DNA of 64,000 nt from Henriciella sp. (GCF_029937755.1 NZ_JAPYPG010000003.1:310001-374000), one strand, 5' to 3'. Positions 9,337-19,162 are shown, counted from the stretch's first letter. The notes: generated by a model from the letters alone, not told the origin. A program made the numbers and translations.

Positions 9337-10437
9337 TCAGTCGAACAGGACGACCTGCCGAGCCACCGTGCCCTTATTGTCCTTGAGGTTCTGCAGTGCG
9401 CCCGTAATCCCGTCGAGACCGATGCGGTCGGAGACAAGATCGTCGAGATGCAGCCGGCCCTGCTTGTAGAGCTCGATCAGGCGGGGGAAGTCGATCCGGA
9501 AGCGGTTCGACCCCATGACCGCGCCCTGCAGCCGCTTCTCGGTCACCAGCAGCTCGATACCCGGCACCTCGATGTTCACACCCGGCGGGATCATGCCGAT
9601 AATGGTCGAAACCCCGCGCGGACGCAGCATCAGATAGGACTGTTCGGCCGTCTGCTTGAGGCCGATACACTCAAAGGAATAGTGCACGCCGCCGCCGGTC
9701 AGCTCCTTCACCTGCAGCACGGGATCGCCCTTGTTCGGATTGACGAAATCGGTCGCGCCGAACTTCTTCGCCAGGGCGAGCTTCTCGTCTGAAAGGTCGA
9801 TCGCGATGATGCGCGACGCCCCGGCAATCGCGGCGCCATTGATCGTCGACAGGCCAACGCCGCCGCAGCCGACCACGGCCACGGTCGAGCCCGGCTCAAC
9901 CTTGGCAGCATGGAAGACGGAGCCGACACCCGTAATCACCCCGCACCCGATCAGCGCGGCCCTGTCCATCGGCATTTCCGGATCGATGGCGCAGAGCGCG
10001 TTTTCGTGAACAAGGATCTGTTCGGCGAAAGAGGACAGGTTCAGGAACTGATTGACCTTTTCACTCCCCGCCTTGAGGCGCGGCGGTTCGTCTTCCTCGC
10101 GGTTGAAGAATTCGCGGTTCACGGTGTGGCAGACCGACATGTGGCCAGACAGGCAGAACTCACACGTGCCGCAGAAAGGCGAGAGGATGGAGACGACATG
10201 GTCGCCGGGCTTCACCGCGCTGACCATGGAGCCCACCTGCTCGACAATACCGGCGCTTTCATGGCCCAGGATCACCGGCAGTTCGGCGGGAAAAGCGCCA
10301 TCCCAGAAGTGGACGTCGGAATGGCAGACCCCCACCGCCTTGAGCCGCACAAGCACCTCGCGCGGGCCCGGCTTGGAAATGGATACATCCTCGATCGAGA
10401 GCGGCTGGTTCGGCGCCCGCATCACGGCAGCTTTCAT
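9337..10437 (-). CDS. Zinc-dependent alcohol dehydrogenase (class III-like MDR)
   Basis: A 366-residue medium-chain dehydrogenase. Catalytic zinc ligands are in GVCHSD, GHESAG and IGCGVITG; the structural zinc site is CGTCEFCLSGHMSVC. The NAD-binding Rossmann motif is VVGCGGVGLS. The start ATG at 10437 is chosen because a GGAGA ribosome site lies just upstream; an upstream in-frame start would add nine residues. The overall layout resembles the class III/S-hydroxymethylglutathione dehydrogenase-like group used for alcohol or aldehyde oxidation; the substrate is not defined. Confidence 0.88.
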   Translation of the reverse strand: MKAAVMRAPNQPLSIEDVSISKPGPREVLVRLKAVGVCHSDVHFWDGAFPAELPVILGHESAGIVEQVGSMVSAVKPGDHVVSILSPFCGTCEFCLSGHMSVCHTVNREFFNREEDEPPRLKAGSEKVNQFLNLSSFAEQILVHENALCAIDPEMPMDRAALIGCGVITGVGSVFHAAKVEPGSTVAVVGCGGVGLSTINGAAIAGASRIIAIDLSDEKLALAKKFGATDFVNPNKGDPVLQVKELTGGGVHYSFECIGLKQTAEQSYLMLRPRGVSTIIGMIPPGVNIEVPGIELLVTEKRLQGAVMGSNRFRIDFPRLIELYKQGRLHLDDLVSDRIGLDGITGALQNLKDNKGTVARQVVLFD

Positions 10438-10579
10438 AGGGGTCTCCTCCACATGTTTCCTCAAGCGCTCTTTGTGGCGCTTCCGGCATTACAGTGTCAG
10501 CAGAGGCCTGCATTGGAAAGGCTGCCGCAGCGAGAGGCTGGGCAGATCCTGTCTAACAGGCAGGAAGACTGGTCGAGGC

Positions 10580-11830
10580 CTAACCGAACGGCCTGTCTAT
10601 GGAGGGAGACAAAGGACTGAATAGCTTCGGCCCGTCTTCTGTCATGTAGAGGCAATCCTCCAGGCGCACGCCGAACTCGCCGAAAATGTAGATGCCCGGC
10701 TCGTTGGAGAAACACATGCCGGGCGCCAGCAGCGTATCCTCGCCCTCGACGAAATTAACCGGCTCATGCCCGTCCATGCCAATGCCGTGACCGAGCCGAT
10801 GAGAAAGCCCCGGCGTTTCGTAGCCCGGCCCATAGCCCTTGCTTTCATAAAAGGCGCGCACGGTCTCATCGACAAGGCCGGCACGCACGCCCAGCTGCGC
10901 GGTTTCGAGCGCCAGTTCCTGTCCCGCCTTCACCGTGTTCCAGACGTCGCGCTGCTTCTTCGTCGGCTCCCCGAAGACCCAGGTACGGGAAATGTCAGAC
11001 TCATAGTCGTGCACGCCACAGCCGCAGTCCATCAGGATGACCGACCCGTCGCGCACCGTCTGCGGCGTGTTGGTGCCATGCGGATAGGCGCTCGCCTCAT
11101 TGAGCAGAACCATGGAAAACTCGACCGATCCGCCAAGCTGCGTGGTCGCCTCGTTCATCATCGCGGAAATCTCGCCCTGGCTCATGCCGGGTTCGACCTT
11201 CGGATGGATATGCTTGTAGGCCGCGAGCGTGATGTCGTTGGCAACCTGCATGAGGGCCAGTTCCGCGGGCGACTTGTACATGCGCACGCCGCGCGTAACG
11301 CTCATTCCGGAGACAAGATCGAAGGCGGGCGCTGCCTCAGCGATACCGTTGGAGACGAAATGACGGACCGTCTCCTCGATGGCGATCCTGCCGTCTTCAT
11401 AGCCCCGGTCAGAAAGCGCCCCCGCGACGAGCGCAAATGGATTCTCGTTCTCGTGCCAGGTTCGGACCTGCGTCTCCACCTTCACGCTTTCCCGGATCGA
11501 GGGCTCCTCGAAGTATGGCGTGATGACCACGGGCGTGCCCTCTCGCGGGATCACGACGCCTGTGAAGCGCTCTGATCGCCACCAGCGAATCCCGGTGAAA
11601 TAGGTGAGCGCCGAGCCCGCTTCGATGACCAGTGCGGTGATGCCCTGCCGCTGCATCAGTGCCTGTGCCTTCTCGATGCGAAGCTGGTGCTCTTCCGGAG
11701 AGATGGGCGTGGCTTTCGCCGCGAGATCGGGTAGCTCGCCACCGGCACCCCCCTGCGCCCAGGCGCGCGGCGCTCCGACGGCTAGGCCAGCTGCGCCGCC
11801 TGCAATCAGAAAATCCCGTTTTGTCAGCAT
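10580..11830 (-). CDS. Exported M24 family metallopeptidase (Xaa-Pro aminopeptidase-like)
   Basis: A 416-residue peptidase with an N-terminal export signal (KRDFLIAGGAAGLAVG, Tat-like but with Lys-Arg rather than Arg-Arg). A creatinase-type N-domain is followed by the pita-bread catalytic domain. The five metal ligands are visible: two Asp in LMDCGCGVHDYESDISR (ten residues between them), His in HRLGHGIGMDGHEP, Glu in SNEPGIY and Glu in RLEDCLYM. It probably trims N-terminal Xaa-Pro from peptides in the periplasm. It follows argF by 43 bases on the same strand, so co-transcription is possible. Confidence 0.87.
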   Translation of the reverse strand: MLTKRDFLIAGGAAGLAVGAPRAWAQGGAGGELPDLAAKATPISPEEHQLRIEKAQALMQRQGITALVIEAGSALTYFTGIRWWRSERFTGVVIPREGTPVVITPYFEEPSIRESVKVETQVRTWHENENPFALVAGALSDRGYEDGRIAIEETVRHFVSNGIAEAAPAFDLVSGMSVTRGVRMYKSPAELALMQVANDITLAAYKHIHPKVEPGMSQGEISAMMNEATTQLGGSVEFSMVLLNEASAYPHGTNTPQTVRDGSVILMDCGCGVHDYESDISRTWVFGEPTKKQRDVWNTVKAGQELALETAQLGVRAGLVDETVRAFYESKGYGPGYETPGLSHRLGHGIGMDGHEPVNFVEGEDTLLAPGMCFSNEPGIYIFGEFGVRLEDCLYMTEDGPKLFSPLSPSIDRPFG

Positions 11831-11873
11831 GCCGCCCTCCCTCTTGTCGAGCGGGCAGTCTGCCCATCATCGC

Positions 11874-12800
11874 CTATTTGTCGAGGCACCACCGCATGAT
11901 GGCCTTCTGGGCGTGCAGGCGGTTCTCGGCTTCGTCGAAGACGAGCGAGTTCGGGCCGTCGATGACTTCGGTGTCGACTTCCTCGCCGCGGTGGGCGGGC
12001 AGGCAGTGGAGGAATTTCGCGCCGGGTCTGGCGAGGTCCATCAGCTCTTCTGTCACCGCATAGGGTTCAAGCTCGTCGAGCCGCTCATCGGCATCGGTGT
12101 CGCCCATGGAGACGAAGGTGTCGGCGATGACCACATCGGCCCCGGCGACAGCGTCCTCTGCGGTATCGTAAAGCTCGATACGGCCCTGCAGCTCGCGCGC
12201 CAGCTCGACATCATCCTCTTCCGGCGCATAGCGGTTCGGTGTGCCGACCGCGAGCGTGAAGCCGAATTTTGCCGCCGCATGGATGAAGCTGGAGCAGACA
12301 TTGTTACCATCGCCGACCCAGGCGAGCCGGGCGTCTTTCAGGTCAACGCCATGCTCTTCCAGCGTCATCAGGTCCGCCATGATCTGGCAGGGATGCGAGC
12401 GGTCCGTCAGACCATTGATCACCGGCACGCCAGCTGATTCCGCAAAGTCTTCCACGTCCGCATGATTGTTGGCGCGGATCATCACCATGTCGACATAGCG
12501 CGAGAGGACGCGGGCGGTGTCGCCAATGCTTTCGCCACGCCCGAGCTGCATGTCATTGGCGTTGAGCACGATCGAGGTACCGCCGAGCTGGCGAATGCCG
12601 ACATCGAAGCTGGTGCGGGTCCGCGTCGAGGACTTCTCGAAGATCATGGCGAGGATATGCCCGTCCAGCGGAGCCTCCTCATCGACACGCCCCTTCGGCC
12701 AGCCCCGGCGAGCCGTCTTCATCGCATGCGCCTCGTCGAGGATCGCGCGAAGCTCGCCCGCCTCAAGCTGCCACAGATCGAGAAAATGCCGGATCGCCAT
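11874..12800 (-). CDS. argF: Ornithine carbamoyltransferase
   Basis: A 308-residue enzyme that joins carbamoyl phosphate and ornithine to give citrulline in arginine synthesis. Carbamoyl phosphate-binding motifs STRTRTS and HPCQ and the ornithine-site [10 protein letters not shown] are intact. The ATG at 12800 ([12 protein letters not shown]) is preferred because an AGGAGGAGG-like ribosome site precedes it; an upstream start would add 16 unconserved residues. argD lies about 8 kb away on the same strand, not adjacent as in many relatives where argD and argF form a pair. Confidence 0.93.
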   Translation of the reverse strand: MAIRHFLDLWQLEAGELRAILDEAHAMKTARRGWPKGRVDEEAPLDGHILAMIFEKSSTRTRTSFDVGIRQLGGTSIVLNANDMQLGRGESIGDTARVLSRYVDMVMIRANNHADVEDFAESAGVPVINGLTDRSHPCQIMADLMTLEEHGVDLKDARLAWVGDGNNVCSSFIHAAAKFGFTLAVGTPNRYAPEEDDVELARELQGRIELYDTAEDAVAGADVVIADTFVSMGDTDADERLDELEPYAVTEELMDLARPGAKFLHCLPAHRGEEVDTEVIDGPNSLVFDEAENRLHAQKAIMRWCLDK

Positions 12801-12946
12801 TGCCGCCTCCTCCTGCAACCGCCACGGTTGCCCCAAAGCGGGCGCCATATCGGAAAATTACGGCTCTGCAAAGAGAGGGGGCGAGGAAGCGCGGGGAATA
12901 GGCCGCGCAGCTTGCTTCGGAACGCCGGGAGCCTACAGTCCGGAAC

Positions 12947-13969
12947 ATGACCTCCCAGCCAGACAGCCCCGTCTCTCTCCAGGATGCACCACCCGACGGC
13001 CCACTGCTCTTCGGTTGCGTCCTTGATGGGCAGGGCGGAGCCACCGCCATCGACTGGGCGTCGGCACGCAAAACAGCCGGTGACACCTCTGACGGGACGC
13101 TCTGGCTACATCTCGATCGCGTTTATAAAGGCCTGGACGACTGGCTCGTGGAGAGCCTTGGCCTGAACGCAGCCACTGCCGACCTGCTCCTGTCCAACGA
13201 GACACGACCGCGCGCCTTCTGTGAAGGCGACAGCCTGATCACTGTGCTGCGCGGGATCAATTTCAATCCCGGGGCCGAACCCGAAGACATGATCGCGATG
13301 CAGATCTGGTGTGACGGCAACCGGCTGATCACGCTGCGCCGGCGCCGCCTGCAGACCCCGCGTGACGTTCATGCCGAACTACTTGCCGGCACCGGCCCGG
13401 CCACGGCAGGCGACCTTTTCACCGCACTGCTCGAACAGATGGTCGCCAAGATGAGCCGCGCCATTGTCGACATGAACGACCATATCGACGCGATGGAAGA
13501 GATAGAGGAGGATGACCGCGATCACGAGGTGATGCTCACCAAGATCGCAGACATCCGGCGCAACTGCCTCGCCCTGAAACGTTACATGTCCCCGCAGCAC
13601 GAAGCGCTGGTCCTGATCCAGAAAAACCCGCCAGCCTGGCTGTCGGACGAAAACCTCGCGGACATCCGCGAGACCGGCGAACGCCTGCACCGCTACCTTG
13701 AAGACCTTGATGTCTCGAAGGAAAGCGCCATCGTTCTGCAGGATGATCTCAACAATCGCACAGCGGCCAGGATGAACCAGACGATGTATATGCTCTCCAT
13801 CGTCGCGGCGATCTTCCTGCCGCTGTCATTCCTGACCGGCCTGCTCGGCATCAATGTCGGGGGTATGCCCGGCGTCGAGTCGCATTACGCTTTCTGGATA
13901 ACGGTCGGCCTCCTCGCAGCCCTGATGGGGCTCCAATTCTGGATCTTCAGGAAGCTTAAATGGCTCTAG
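12947..13969 (+). CDS. CorA-superfamily metal transporter, ZntB-like
   Basis: A 340-residue protein with a large cytoplasmic N-domain, long helices (about residues 165-280) and two C-terminal transmembrane helices. The pore motif between them is GINVGGMPG, the GxN form seen in ZntB zinc/divalent cation transporters. The C-terminus is basic (FRKLKWL), as in the family. It overlaps the following MscS gene by 10 bases, which suggests translational coupling. Confidence 0.88.
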   Translation: MTSQPDSPVSLQDAPPDGPLLFGCVLDGQGGATAIDWASARKTAGDTSDGTLWLHLDRVYKGLDDWLVESLGLNAATADLLLSNETRPRAFCEGDSLITVLRGINFNPGAEPEDMIAMQIWCDGNRLITLRRRRLQTPRDVHAELLAGTGPATAGDLFTALLEQMVAKMSRAIVDMNDHIDAMEEIEEDDRDHEVMLTKIADIRRNCLALKRYMSPQHEALVLIQKNPPAWLSDENLADIRETGERLHRYLEDLDVSKESAIVLQDDLNNRTAARMNQTMYMLSIVAAIFLPLSFLTGLLGINVGGMPGVESHYAFWITVGLLAALMGLQFWIFRKLKWL

Positions 13970-15426
13970 CAAACCGCATGCTCTCCTTCGCTCTGCGTCA
14001 GGAGGGGCCCCAGCCCGATATCAACGGGACCGAAGACGCTGCCGAGGCACCTGCGGACACGGGGGGCGACAGCGGCGAAGAGAATTTGGTCACCAGCCAT
14101 CTCGACTGGGAAACGCTGAAACAGCAGGCCATCGACGGCTATGAAACCTTCCGGGAGAATTTCGTCTCCTGGGGATCGCTCTGGCAAGCTGGCGCCTTCC
14201 TCGCAGCAGTCGCGTTGGGCTGGCTGTGCTCGCGCTATCCGGCCTCACGCCTGCGCCGGTACGCTGAAAATCGCGAGCAGAATGATGTTCTGTCCAGGCT
14301 CGCAGTCTCCGTGGCACGCATTACCTGGCCCGCCTTTGTGGTGCTTTTCCTCTGGATTGCGACGGCAACATTCGACGCGATGGGGCTTCCCAATGCCGGG
14401 CTTCGCATCGCCGCCAGCCTGATGAACGCATGGATCGTCGTGCGCTTCATCACCTCCAACATGAAGGAAGGCTTCTGGCAGACAGCGCTGGCCGTCCTCG
14501 CCTGGACGGTTGCGGCGCTATACATCCTGCACCTTCTTGGCCCCGTCACCGATGCGATGAATGCCGCCGCCTTCACCATTGCCGGCGTGCAGATCACGCT
14601 GCTGCGGGTCATCACCAGCATCGTCATCGCCATCGTCGCGCTTTGGATCGGGCGGGTCGCCGGCGACGCGGCGCAGTCGCAGCTGCGCTCCAACAAGACG
14701 CTCAACCCCTCCATGGCCGGCCTGCTCGGTCAGGTGCTGAAGGTCGGGTTCATGGCAATTGCCATCCTGATCGCGATCTCGACCCTTGGCGTCGACCTGA
14801 CCACGCTCGCCGTCTTCGGCGGTGCCCTCGGTGTCGGTATCGGTTTTGGCCTTCAGTCGATCTTCTCGAACTTCATCTCCGGCGTGATCATCCTGTTCGA
14901 ACGCTCGGTGAAAGTCGGAGACTTCATCGAGCTGCAGTCAGGCGTCACCGGCTTGGTGAAGGAAATCAACATCCGCTCGACGCTCGTCACGACGAACGAC
15001 AATGTCGACATCCTTGTCCCCAACGAAGAATTCATCAAGGCGCAGGTCATCAACTGGACCCTGCGCGATGCCCGCCGGCGCATGCATGTCGAATTCGGCG
15101 TCGCCTATGCCTCGGACAAGGAAGAGGTAAAGAAGGCCGCCCTGGAGGCCGCCCAGGAAGTTCCGTGGACCTATGACGACACGCCGGGCCGCGAACCGCA
15201 GGTCTGGCTCACAGGCTTTGGCGACTCCGCGCTCGATTTCGAGCTGGTGATCTGGCTCACCGAAGAAGCGGTCAAGAAGCCGTCACGCGTGAAAGCCGAC
15301 TATTACTGGGCCCTGCACACCGCGCTGACCAAATACGATATCGAGATCCCCTTCCCGCAGCGCGACCTCAATTTCCGCAATGCCGGGGAGTTCAAGGTTC
15401 TTACCGGGCAGGAGGAAACAGACTAG
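13960..15426 (+). CDS. Mechanosensitive ion channel of the MscS family
   Basis: A 488-residue channel that would open under membrane tension on osmotic downshock. About five hydrophobic segments precede the conserved pore helix and beta domain: LAVFGGALGVGIGFGLQSI, then NFISGVIILFERSVKVGDFI and IRSTLVTTNDNVDILVPNEE. The N-terminus has an acidic, low-complexity stretch. It overlaps the ZntB-like gene by 10 bases and, at its end, the convergent S41 peptidase by 4 bases. Confidence 0.9.
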   Translation: MALANRMLSFALRQEGPQPDINGTEDAAEAPADTGGDSGEENLVTSHLDWETLKQQAIDGYETFRENFVSWGSLWQAGAFLAAVALGWLCSRYPASRLRRYAENREQNDVLSRLAVSVARITWPAFVVLFLWIATATFDAMGLPNAGLRIAASLMNAWIVVRFITSNMKEGFWQTALAVLAWTVAALYILHLLGPVTDAMNAAAFTIAGVQITLLRVITSIVIAIVALWIGRVAGDAAQSQLRSNKTLNPSMAGLLGQVLKVGFMAIAILIAISTLGVDLTTLAVFGGALGVGIGFGLQSIFSNFISGVIILFERSVKVGDFIELQSGVTGLVKEINIRSTLVTTNDNVDILVPNEEFIKAQVINWTLRDARRRMHVEFGVAYASDKEEVKKAALEAAQEVPWTYDDTPGREPQVWLTGFGDSALDFELVIWLTEEAVKKPSRVKADYYWALHTALTKYDIEIPFPQRDLNFRNAGEFKVLTGQEETD

Positions 15427-16673
15427 CGCTTCGCAACCCAGTCGAGCGCGGCCTCAAGGGCCAGGTCTTCCCCATTGCCATTGTCCGCCAGCACCGGCTC
15501 GGGCGGGCGCCAGAGGTGACGGTCGGTGCCGTCCAGGTGCATCAGGTTATAGGTCGGGAAGCGCACGCTGTATCCGCTGGCGGGGAGGTCGAAGCTCTCA
15601 ATGCCGCCAGCCAGTCCCGCCATCTCGCTGCCGAAGACACGTCCGCGCCTCATCCCGTCAAAGCCGACGGCCATGCCCTCGCCCATGCTGCCCGTCCAGC
15701 GCCCGACAAGGACAGCGACGCGTCCTCTCGCGCGCCACGGTCCTCGCGACGCCACACGGCGCACAGGATCTTCATGCCAGCGCGGACCGGTCCGCTGATA
15801 GGGTTTCACCCCGCGAATGAACCGCGCCAGCACAGGCTCGGCAACGCCGGTATTGCCGCCGCCCGGCGTATTGCGCAGGTCGAGGATCCATCCATCGACG
15901 CCGCGCAACGCTTCAAGCGCTTCATTGAAAGCCGTGACGGCATCCTGCTGCCCTAGTGAATCCTCGAAACGGATATAGCCGACATCGCCGTCAAGCCGGC
16001 GAACCGTGAGGCGTGTGTCGGTCCCCGGCGTTGCCGGAGGACCGAGATCAAGCTCGAAAGCGTCTCCGTCCCTCTCGACGGTGACCCGTCTCGGCTGGTC
16101 GCGGTATCCTGCCGCCTGCGCATTCAGGGCCCACTCAAGCCGTGCTTCACTGATCGTGTTGCGCTTGACCATCATCCGCTGCATCGCAGCCGAGAGCACC
16201 GGCACGCCGTTCAGCGCTGTGACCCTGTCGCCGACAGCCAGCCCTGCGCGGGCAGCGCCAGAGCCGGGCCGCACGGCCGTCACGACGACAGCCCCATTGC
16301 TCATCTCGACATGATAGTCGCTGCCAGACGGCACCAGGCGCGGAGAATCCGCGGAATTGACGCTCAGGGAAACATGATTGTCGTAGAGCTGGTCGAGCAT
16401 GCCTTCCAGCAGGTCGAGATGTCCTGCCGGGGTTTGCCCCGTTTGCCGCCGCGCCCGCTCAAGCCCTTTGCGACAGGCCGCCTCCCAGACCGTTTCACGA
16501 GCCTCGTAATAAGCATAGTGGCTGCGGACCAGTTCGCAGAGGACGCTCACATCCTTCTCGGCCCCTGAGCGGTCATCGCTGACGCGATCGGCGTCGGCGG
16601 CGCCAGCGAACAAAACAGATGCGCCCAGCACCGCACTCAGCGGCGCCGCAAGACGCAGCAGCCACGCCGTCAT
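15423..16673 (-). CDS. Exported S41 family (C-terminal processing type) protease with PDZ domain
   Basis: A 416-residue protein with a signal peptide, a PDZ segment (AGLAVGDRVTALNGVPV) and an S41 catalytic domain (DGWILDLRNTPGGGNTGVAEP, then WTGSMGEGMAVGFDG with the probable nucleophile Ser). The Lys that forms the dyad in CtpA-type enzymes is not obvious; the corresponding segment reads VFGSEMAGLAGG, closer to tricorn-like members. The start at 16673 is fixed by a 4-base ATGA overlap with the LapA-domain gene; the frame stays open upstream but the extra sequence has no conserved character. It probably acts in the periplasm. Confidence 0.82.
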   Translation of the reverse strand: MTAWLLRLAAPLSAVLGASVLFAGAADADRVSDDRSGAEKDVSVLCELVRSHYAYYEARETVWEAACRKGLERARRQTGQTPAGHLDLLEGMLDQLYDNHVSLSVNSADSPRLVPSGSDYHVEMSNGAVVVTAVRPGSGAARAGLAVGDRVTALNGVPVLSAAMQRMMVKRNTISEARLEWALNAQAAGYRDQPRRVTVERDGDAFELDLGPPATPGTDTRLTVRRLDGDVGYIRFEDSLGQQDAVTAFNEALEALRGVDGWILDLRNTPGGGNTGVAEPVLARFIRGVKPYQRTGPRWHEDPVRRVASRGPWRARGRVAVLVGRWTGSMGEGMAVGFDGMRRGRVFGSEMAGLAGGIESFDLPASGYSVRFPTYNLMHLDGTDRHLWRPPEPVLADNGNGEDLALEAALDWVAKR

Positions 16674-16867
16674 TTTCCGAGCCGCCTGAAATGAATGGTC
16701 TTGCCAAGTCCGAACCCGATGAGGACGCAGATCACCATCAGGACGATCCTGCTTGTCGCGAACTCGAAGCCGAGGAAGTTGACGCTGATCGCCGCCATGT
16801 TCTGGATGGCGAAAACCACCACCAGGATGAGAAGGGCGATCGCGATCCAGTGTCTTGCCTGTTTCAT
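16670..16867 (-). CDS. LapA-domain (DUF1049) small membrane protein
   Basis: A 65-residue protein with two transmembrane helices: WIAIALLILVVVFAIQN and a second spanning IVLMVICVLIGFGLG. The QNxxxIxVNFLGF pattern between them is the LapA/DUF1049 signature. Such proteins sit in the inner membrane; in enterobacteria LapA works with LapB in lipopolysaccharide control, but no lapB is visible here. Its stop overlaps the start of the S41 protease, so the two are translationally coupled. Confidence 0.85.
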   Translation of the reverse strand: MKQARHWIAIALLILVVVFAIQNMAAISVNFLGFEFATSRIVLMVICVLIGFGLGKTIHFRRLGK

Positions 16868-16979
16868 GGTGATCTTCTTCCTCTCTGTCTGACATCTCCA
16901 ATGCTGGCGTTCCGGCCTGCGAGGTCAAGCCCCGATGTCGCAAGCGGAACGCCGGACCTGTCCGATCCGTTAGGTTCTC

Positions 16980-17894
16980 ATGGCAGAAATAGCCGCCCTG
17001 AAAACCCTTCGCGAAACCCCGCTATGGCGCCGTTTTGGCTCGCCGGCCTACCGCACGACGATGCGCATCGCCGGAAAGGCCGGCGAGGATGATGTCGCGC
17101 TGGTTGCAGGCGGCGTGGCATTCTACGCCTTCCTGTCAGTCTTCCCGGCCATTGCCTGCGCACTCATGGTCTGGGGCCTGTTCACGACGGAGGCCGAACT
17201 CCGGACCTATCTGGAGCTGCTCAATGCGGTCGTGCCCGATGCTGCTTACAAGCTCATTTCCGACCAGATGGTGCGTATAGCCGACAGTCAGGTCGCCGGG
17301 CTTTCCTGGGGGGCGCTGTTCTCACTGCTGCTCGCGCTCTGGTCAGCCTCCCGGGCGGCGAATGCGCTGCTTATTGCGGTCGCTGTCACCTATCATCGTC
17401 ATGTCAGGCGCGGCTTCATCCGGCAGAACCTGATCGCCCTGGCCTTTACCGGCGGCGGGATTGTCTTCGCCCTGCTCTCGCTCGCTGCGATCGGCGCCGT
17501 CCCCCCGATCATCGAGGCGCTGCAGCTTGGTGCCTTCGTCGATGCCCTCCTGCGGATCGTACGCTGGCTCGGCCTGCTCGCCCTGTTCCTGGGCGGCATC
17601 TACATCTTCTACCGGATCGCACGACCTCACGGCGTGGCTTACGCCCAGCAACGCACAAGGCCCGTCATCCCCGGGACGCTGGTTGCCGGCGCCATCTGGC
17701 TATCGGCTTCGGTCGGCTTCTCCTTCTACCTCGGCAACTTCGCCGACTATAACGAGACCTTCGGCTCGCTCGGCGCCGCCGTCGCCCTGCTCATGTGGCT
17801 CTGGCTTTCGGCGGTTGCGATCTGCATCGGGGCTGAAACGAATGGCGTGATGGCACGCGAGGTCCGCGCGCAGGAGCACAAGGACGAGCGTTGA
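16980..17894 (+). CDS. YihY/BrkB family membrane protein
   Basis: A 304-residue inner membrane protein of the PF03631 family. Six hydrophobic segments include the diagnostic VALVAGGVAFYAFLSVFPA and, near the end, NETFGSLGAAVALLMWLWLS. The family was once called RNase BN, but that activity belongs to another protein; the role remains undetermined. No operon partner is clear: the GST gene starts 66 bases later with its own strong ribosome site. Confidence 0.88.
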   Translation: MAEIAALKTLRETPLWRRFGSPAYRTTMRIAGKAGEDDVALVAGGVAFYAFLSVFPAIACALMVWGLFTTEAELRTYLELLNAVVPDAAYKLISDQMVRIADSQVAGLSWGALFSLLLALWSASRAANALLIAVAVTYHRHVRRGFIRQNLIALAFTGGGIVFALLSLAAIGAVPPIIEALQLGAFVDALLRIVRWLGLLALFLGGIYIFYRIARPHGVAYAQQRTRPVIPGTLVAGAIWLSASVGFSFYLGNFADYNETFGSLGAAVALLMWLWLSAVAICIGAETNGVMAREVRAQEHKDER

Positions 17895-17960
17895 CGTTGC
17901 GTCCATGCTTGCCCGCGGCAAACACATGGATACCCTCCGGACCGATAAAGGGAGGAATTC

Positions 17961-18572
17961 ATGAAACTTTACACATCCGTTGGCCCCAACCCCCACGTCG
18001 TTCGCATGTTCATGGCCGAGCGCGGCATTTCGATCCCGACCGAGGAGATCGACATCATGAAGGGCGATAACCGTCAGGCGCCCTATCTGGAAAAGAACCC
18101 TCATGGGCAGTCCCCGGCGCTCTTCCTCGACGACGGTACCCTGATCACCGAAATCACAGCGATCTGCGAGTATCTCGACGAGACGCAGCCGGGCGAGAGC
18201 CTGATCGGCTCGACGCCGGAAGACCGCGCCCAGACACGTCGCTGGACCCGCTGGGTCGACCTCAAGATCGTCGAACCGCTGACCACCGCCTTCCGCGGTG
18301 CCGAGGGCCTGCCCATGTTCAAGGACCGGATGCGCTGCCTGCCGGAAGCCGCCGAAGGGCTGAAAGCCTTCACGCAGGACAATATCGCCTTCCTCGACAA
18401 GCAGCTTGCGAGCCGGGACTATGTCGCCGGCGAGAGGTTCACCCTCGCCGACATCCTGCTCTATTGCTTCCTCGCCTTCGGCGAACAGGTCGGCCAGCCG
18501 CTGAACCGGGATTTCAAGAACGTCGCCGCCTGGTTCGACAGGGTTGCCCAGAGGGAAAGCGCGGGGGTCTAG
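17961..18572 (+). CDS. Glutathione S-transferase family protein
   Basis: A 203-residue cytoplasmic protein with an N-terminal thioredoxin-like domain (MKLYTSVGPNPHVVRMFMAE, then NPHGQSPALFLDDGTLITEI) and an all-helical C-terminal domain (DYVAGERFTLADILLYCF). These are the glutathione-binding and substrate domains of bacterial GSTs. A GGGAGGA ribosome site precedes the ATG. The substrate cannot be inferred. It converges on the MarR gene with a 4-base overlap. Confidence 0.85.
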   Translation: MKLYTSVGPNPHVVRMFMAERGISIPTEEIDIMKGDNRQAPYLEKNPHGQSPALFLDDGTLITEITAICEYLDETQPGESLIGSTPEDRAQTRRWTRWVDLKIVEPLTTAFRGAEGLPMFKDRMRCLPEAAEGLKAFTQDNIAFLDKQLASRDYVAGERFTLADILLYCFLAFGEQVGQPLNRDFKNVAAWFDRVAQRESAGV

Positions 18573-19027
18573 GCTCCCGCCTCGACGGACTGTTCCTCGT
18601 CGCAGATCTCGATCAGCCGGTTGAGCTTGTCGACAAAGTCGTCGAGGCCGTCGGCTCCGAAATCCTTCTCGATGCGGGCATTGATCGACAGCATGTGTTC
18701 GCTGGCGCGTGCAATGGCGTTTTCGCCATCCCTGGTCAGCGTCAGGACCCAGGAGCGGCTGTCGCTTTCGCTGCGGGCCTTTTCCAGCATGCCGAGGCCA
18801 ATGAGGCGGCGCACCATGGCCGTGATGGCACTGTCATTGAGGCGCAGGTCGCGCGCGAGGCTCGTCTGGTTCAGCTCCTTCACCGCCGCCACGCGCGTCA
18901 GCACACCAAGCTGCGGTGCCGTGATCCCGGCCACTTCGACCAGCTGCCGGTCTGTGACCTTGCGCAGCTGCTGGGCTGCGATCTGGAGCCTGGAATAAAG
19001 CCTTGGATTTTTGTGTCGCGCCGTCAT
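18569..19027 (-). CDS. MarR-family transcriptional regulator
   Basis: A 152-residue winged-helix regulator. The recognition region reads LNQTSLARDLRLNDSAITAMVRRL, followed by the wing LEKARSESDSRSWVLTLT, both typical of MarR. The start at 19027 gives a protein of normal family length; the frame happens to stay open far upstream across the opposite acyl-CoA dehydrogenase gene, but that extension is a shadow. It is divergent from the acyl-CoA dehydrogenase gene, with a perfect palindrome between them, so it likely represses itself and possibly that gene. The ligand may be an acyl-CoA or related acid (inference). Confidence 0.85.
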   Translation of the reverse strand: MTARHKNPRLYSRLQIAAQQLRKVTDRQLVEVAGITAPQLGVLTRVAAVKELNQTSLARDLRLNDSAITAMVRRLIGLGMLEKARSESDSRSWVLTLTRDGENAIARASEHMLSINARIEKDFGADGLDDFVDKLNRLIEICDEEQSVEAGA

Positions 19028-19064
19028 GCCCTGCCCTTGCGCCACGCCATCGCGGCGGATATAC

Positions 19065-19076
19065 TTCACTAGTGAA
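19065..19076. promoter_or_regulatory. Perfect 12-bp palindrome, likely MarR operator
   Basis: TTCACTAGTGAA is a perfect inverted repeat 38 bases upstream of the marR-type start and 87 bases upstream of the acyl-CoA dehydrogenase start. On the minus strand it sits between a CTTAAT-like -35 and a TATATC-like -10 element, where binding would block transcription of the regulator. MarR dimers typically bind palindromes of this size. Binding itself is inferred. Confidence 0.65.
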
Positions 19077-19162
19077 ACATTAAGCCGCTGCTGGCGGAAA
19101 CGCAAATGCCGCCCCAGCGAACAAGCCCCTAACGCTAGAGTCTCTGGGAGGAGATTAAAACC

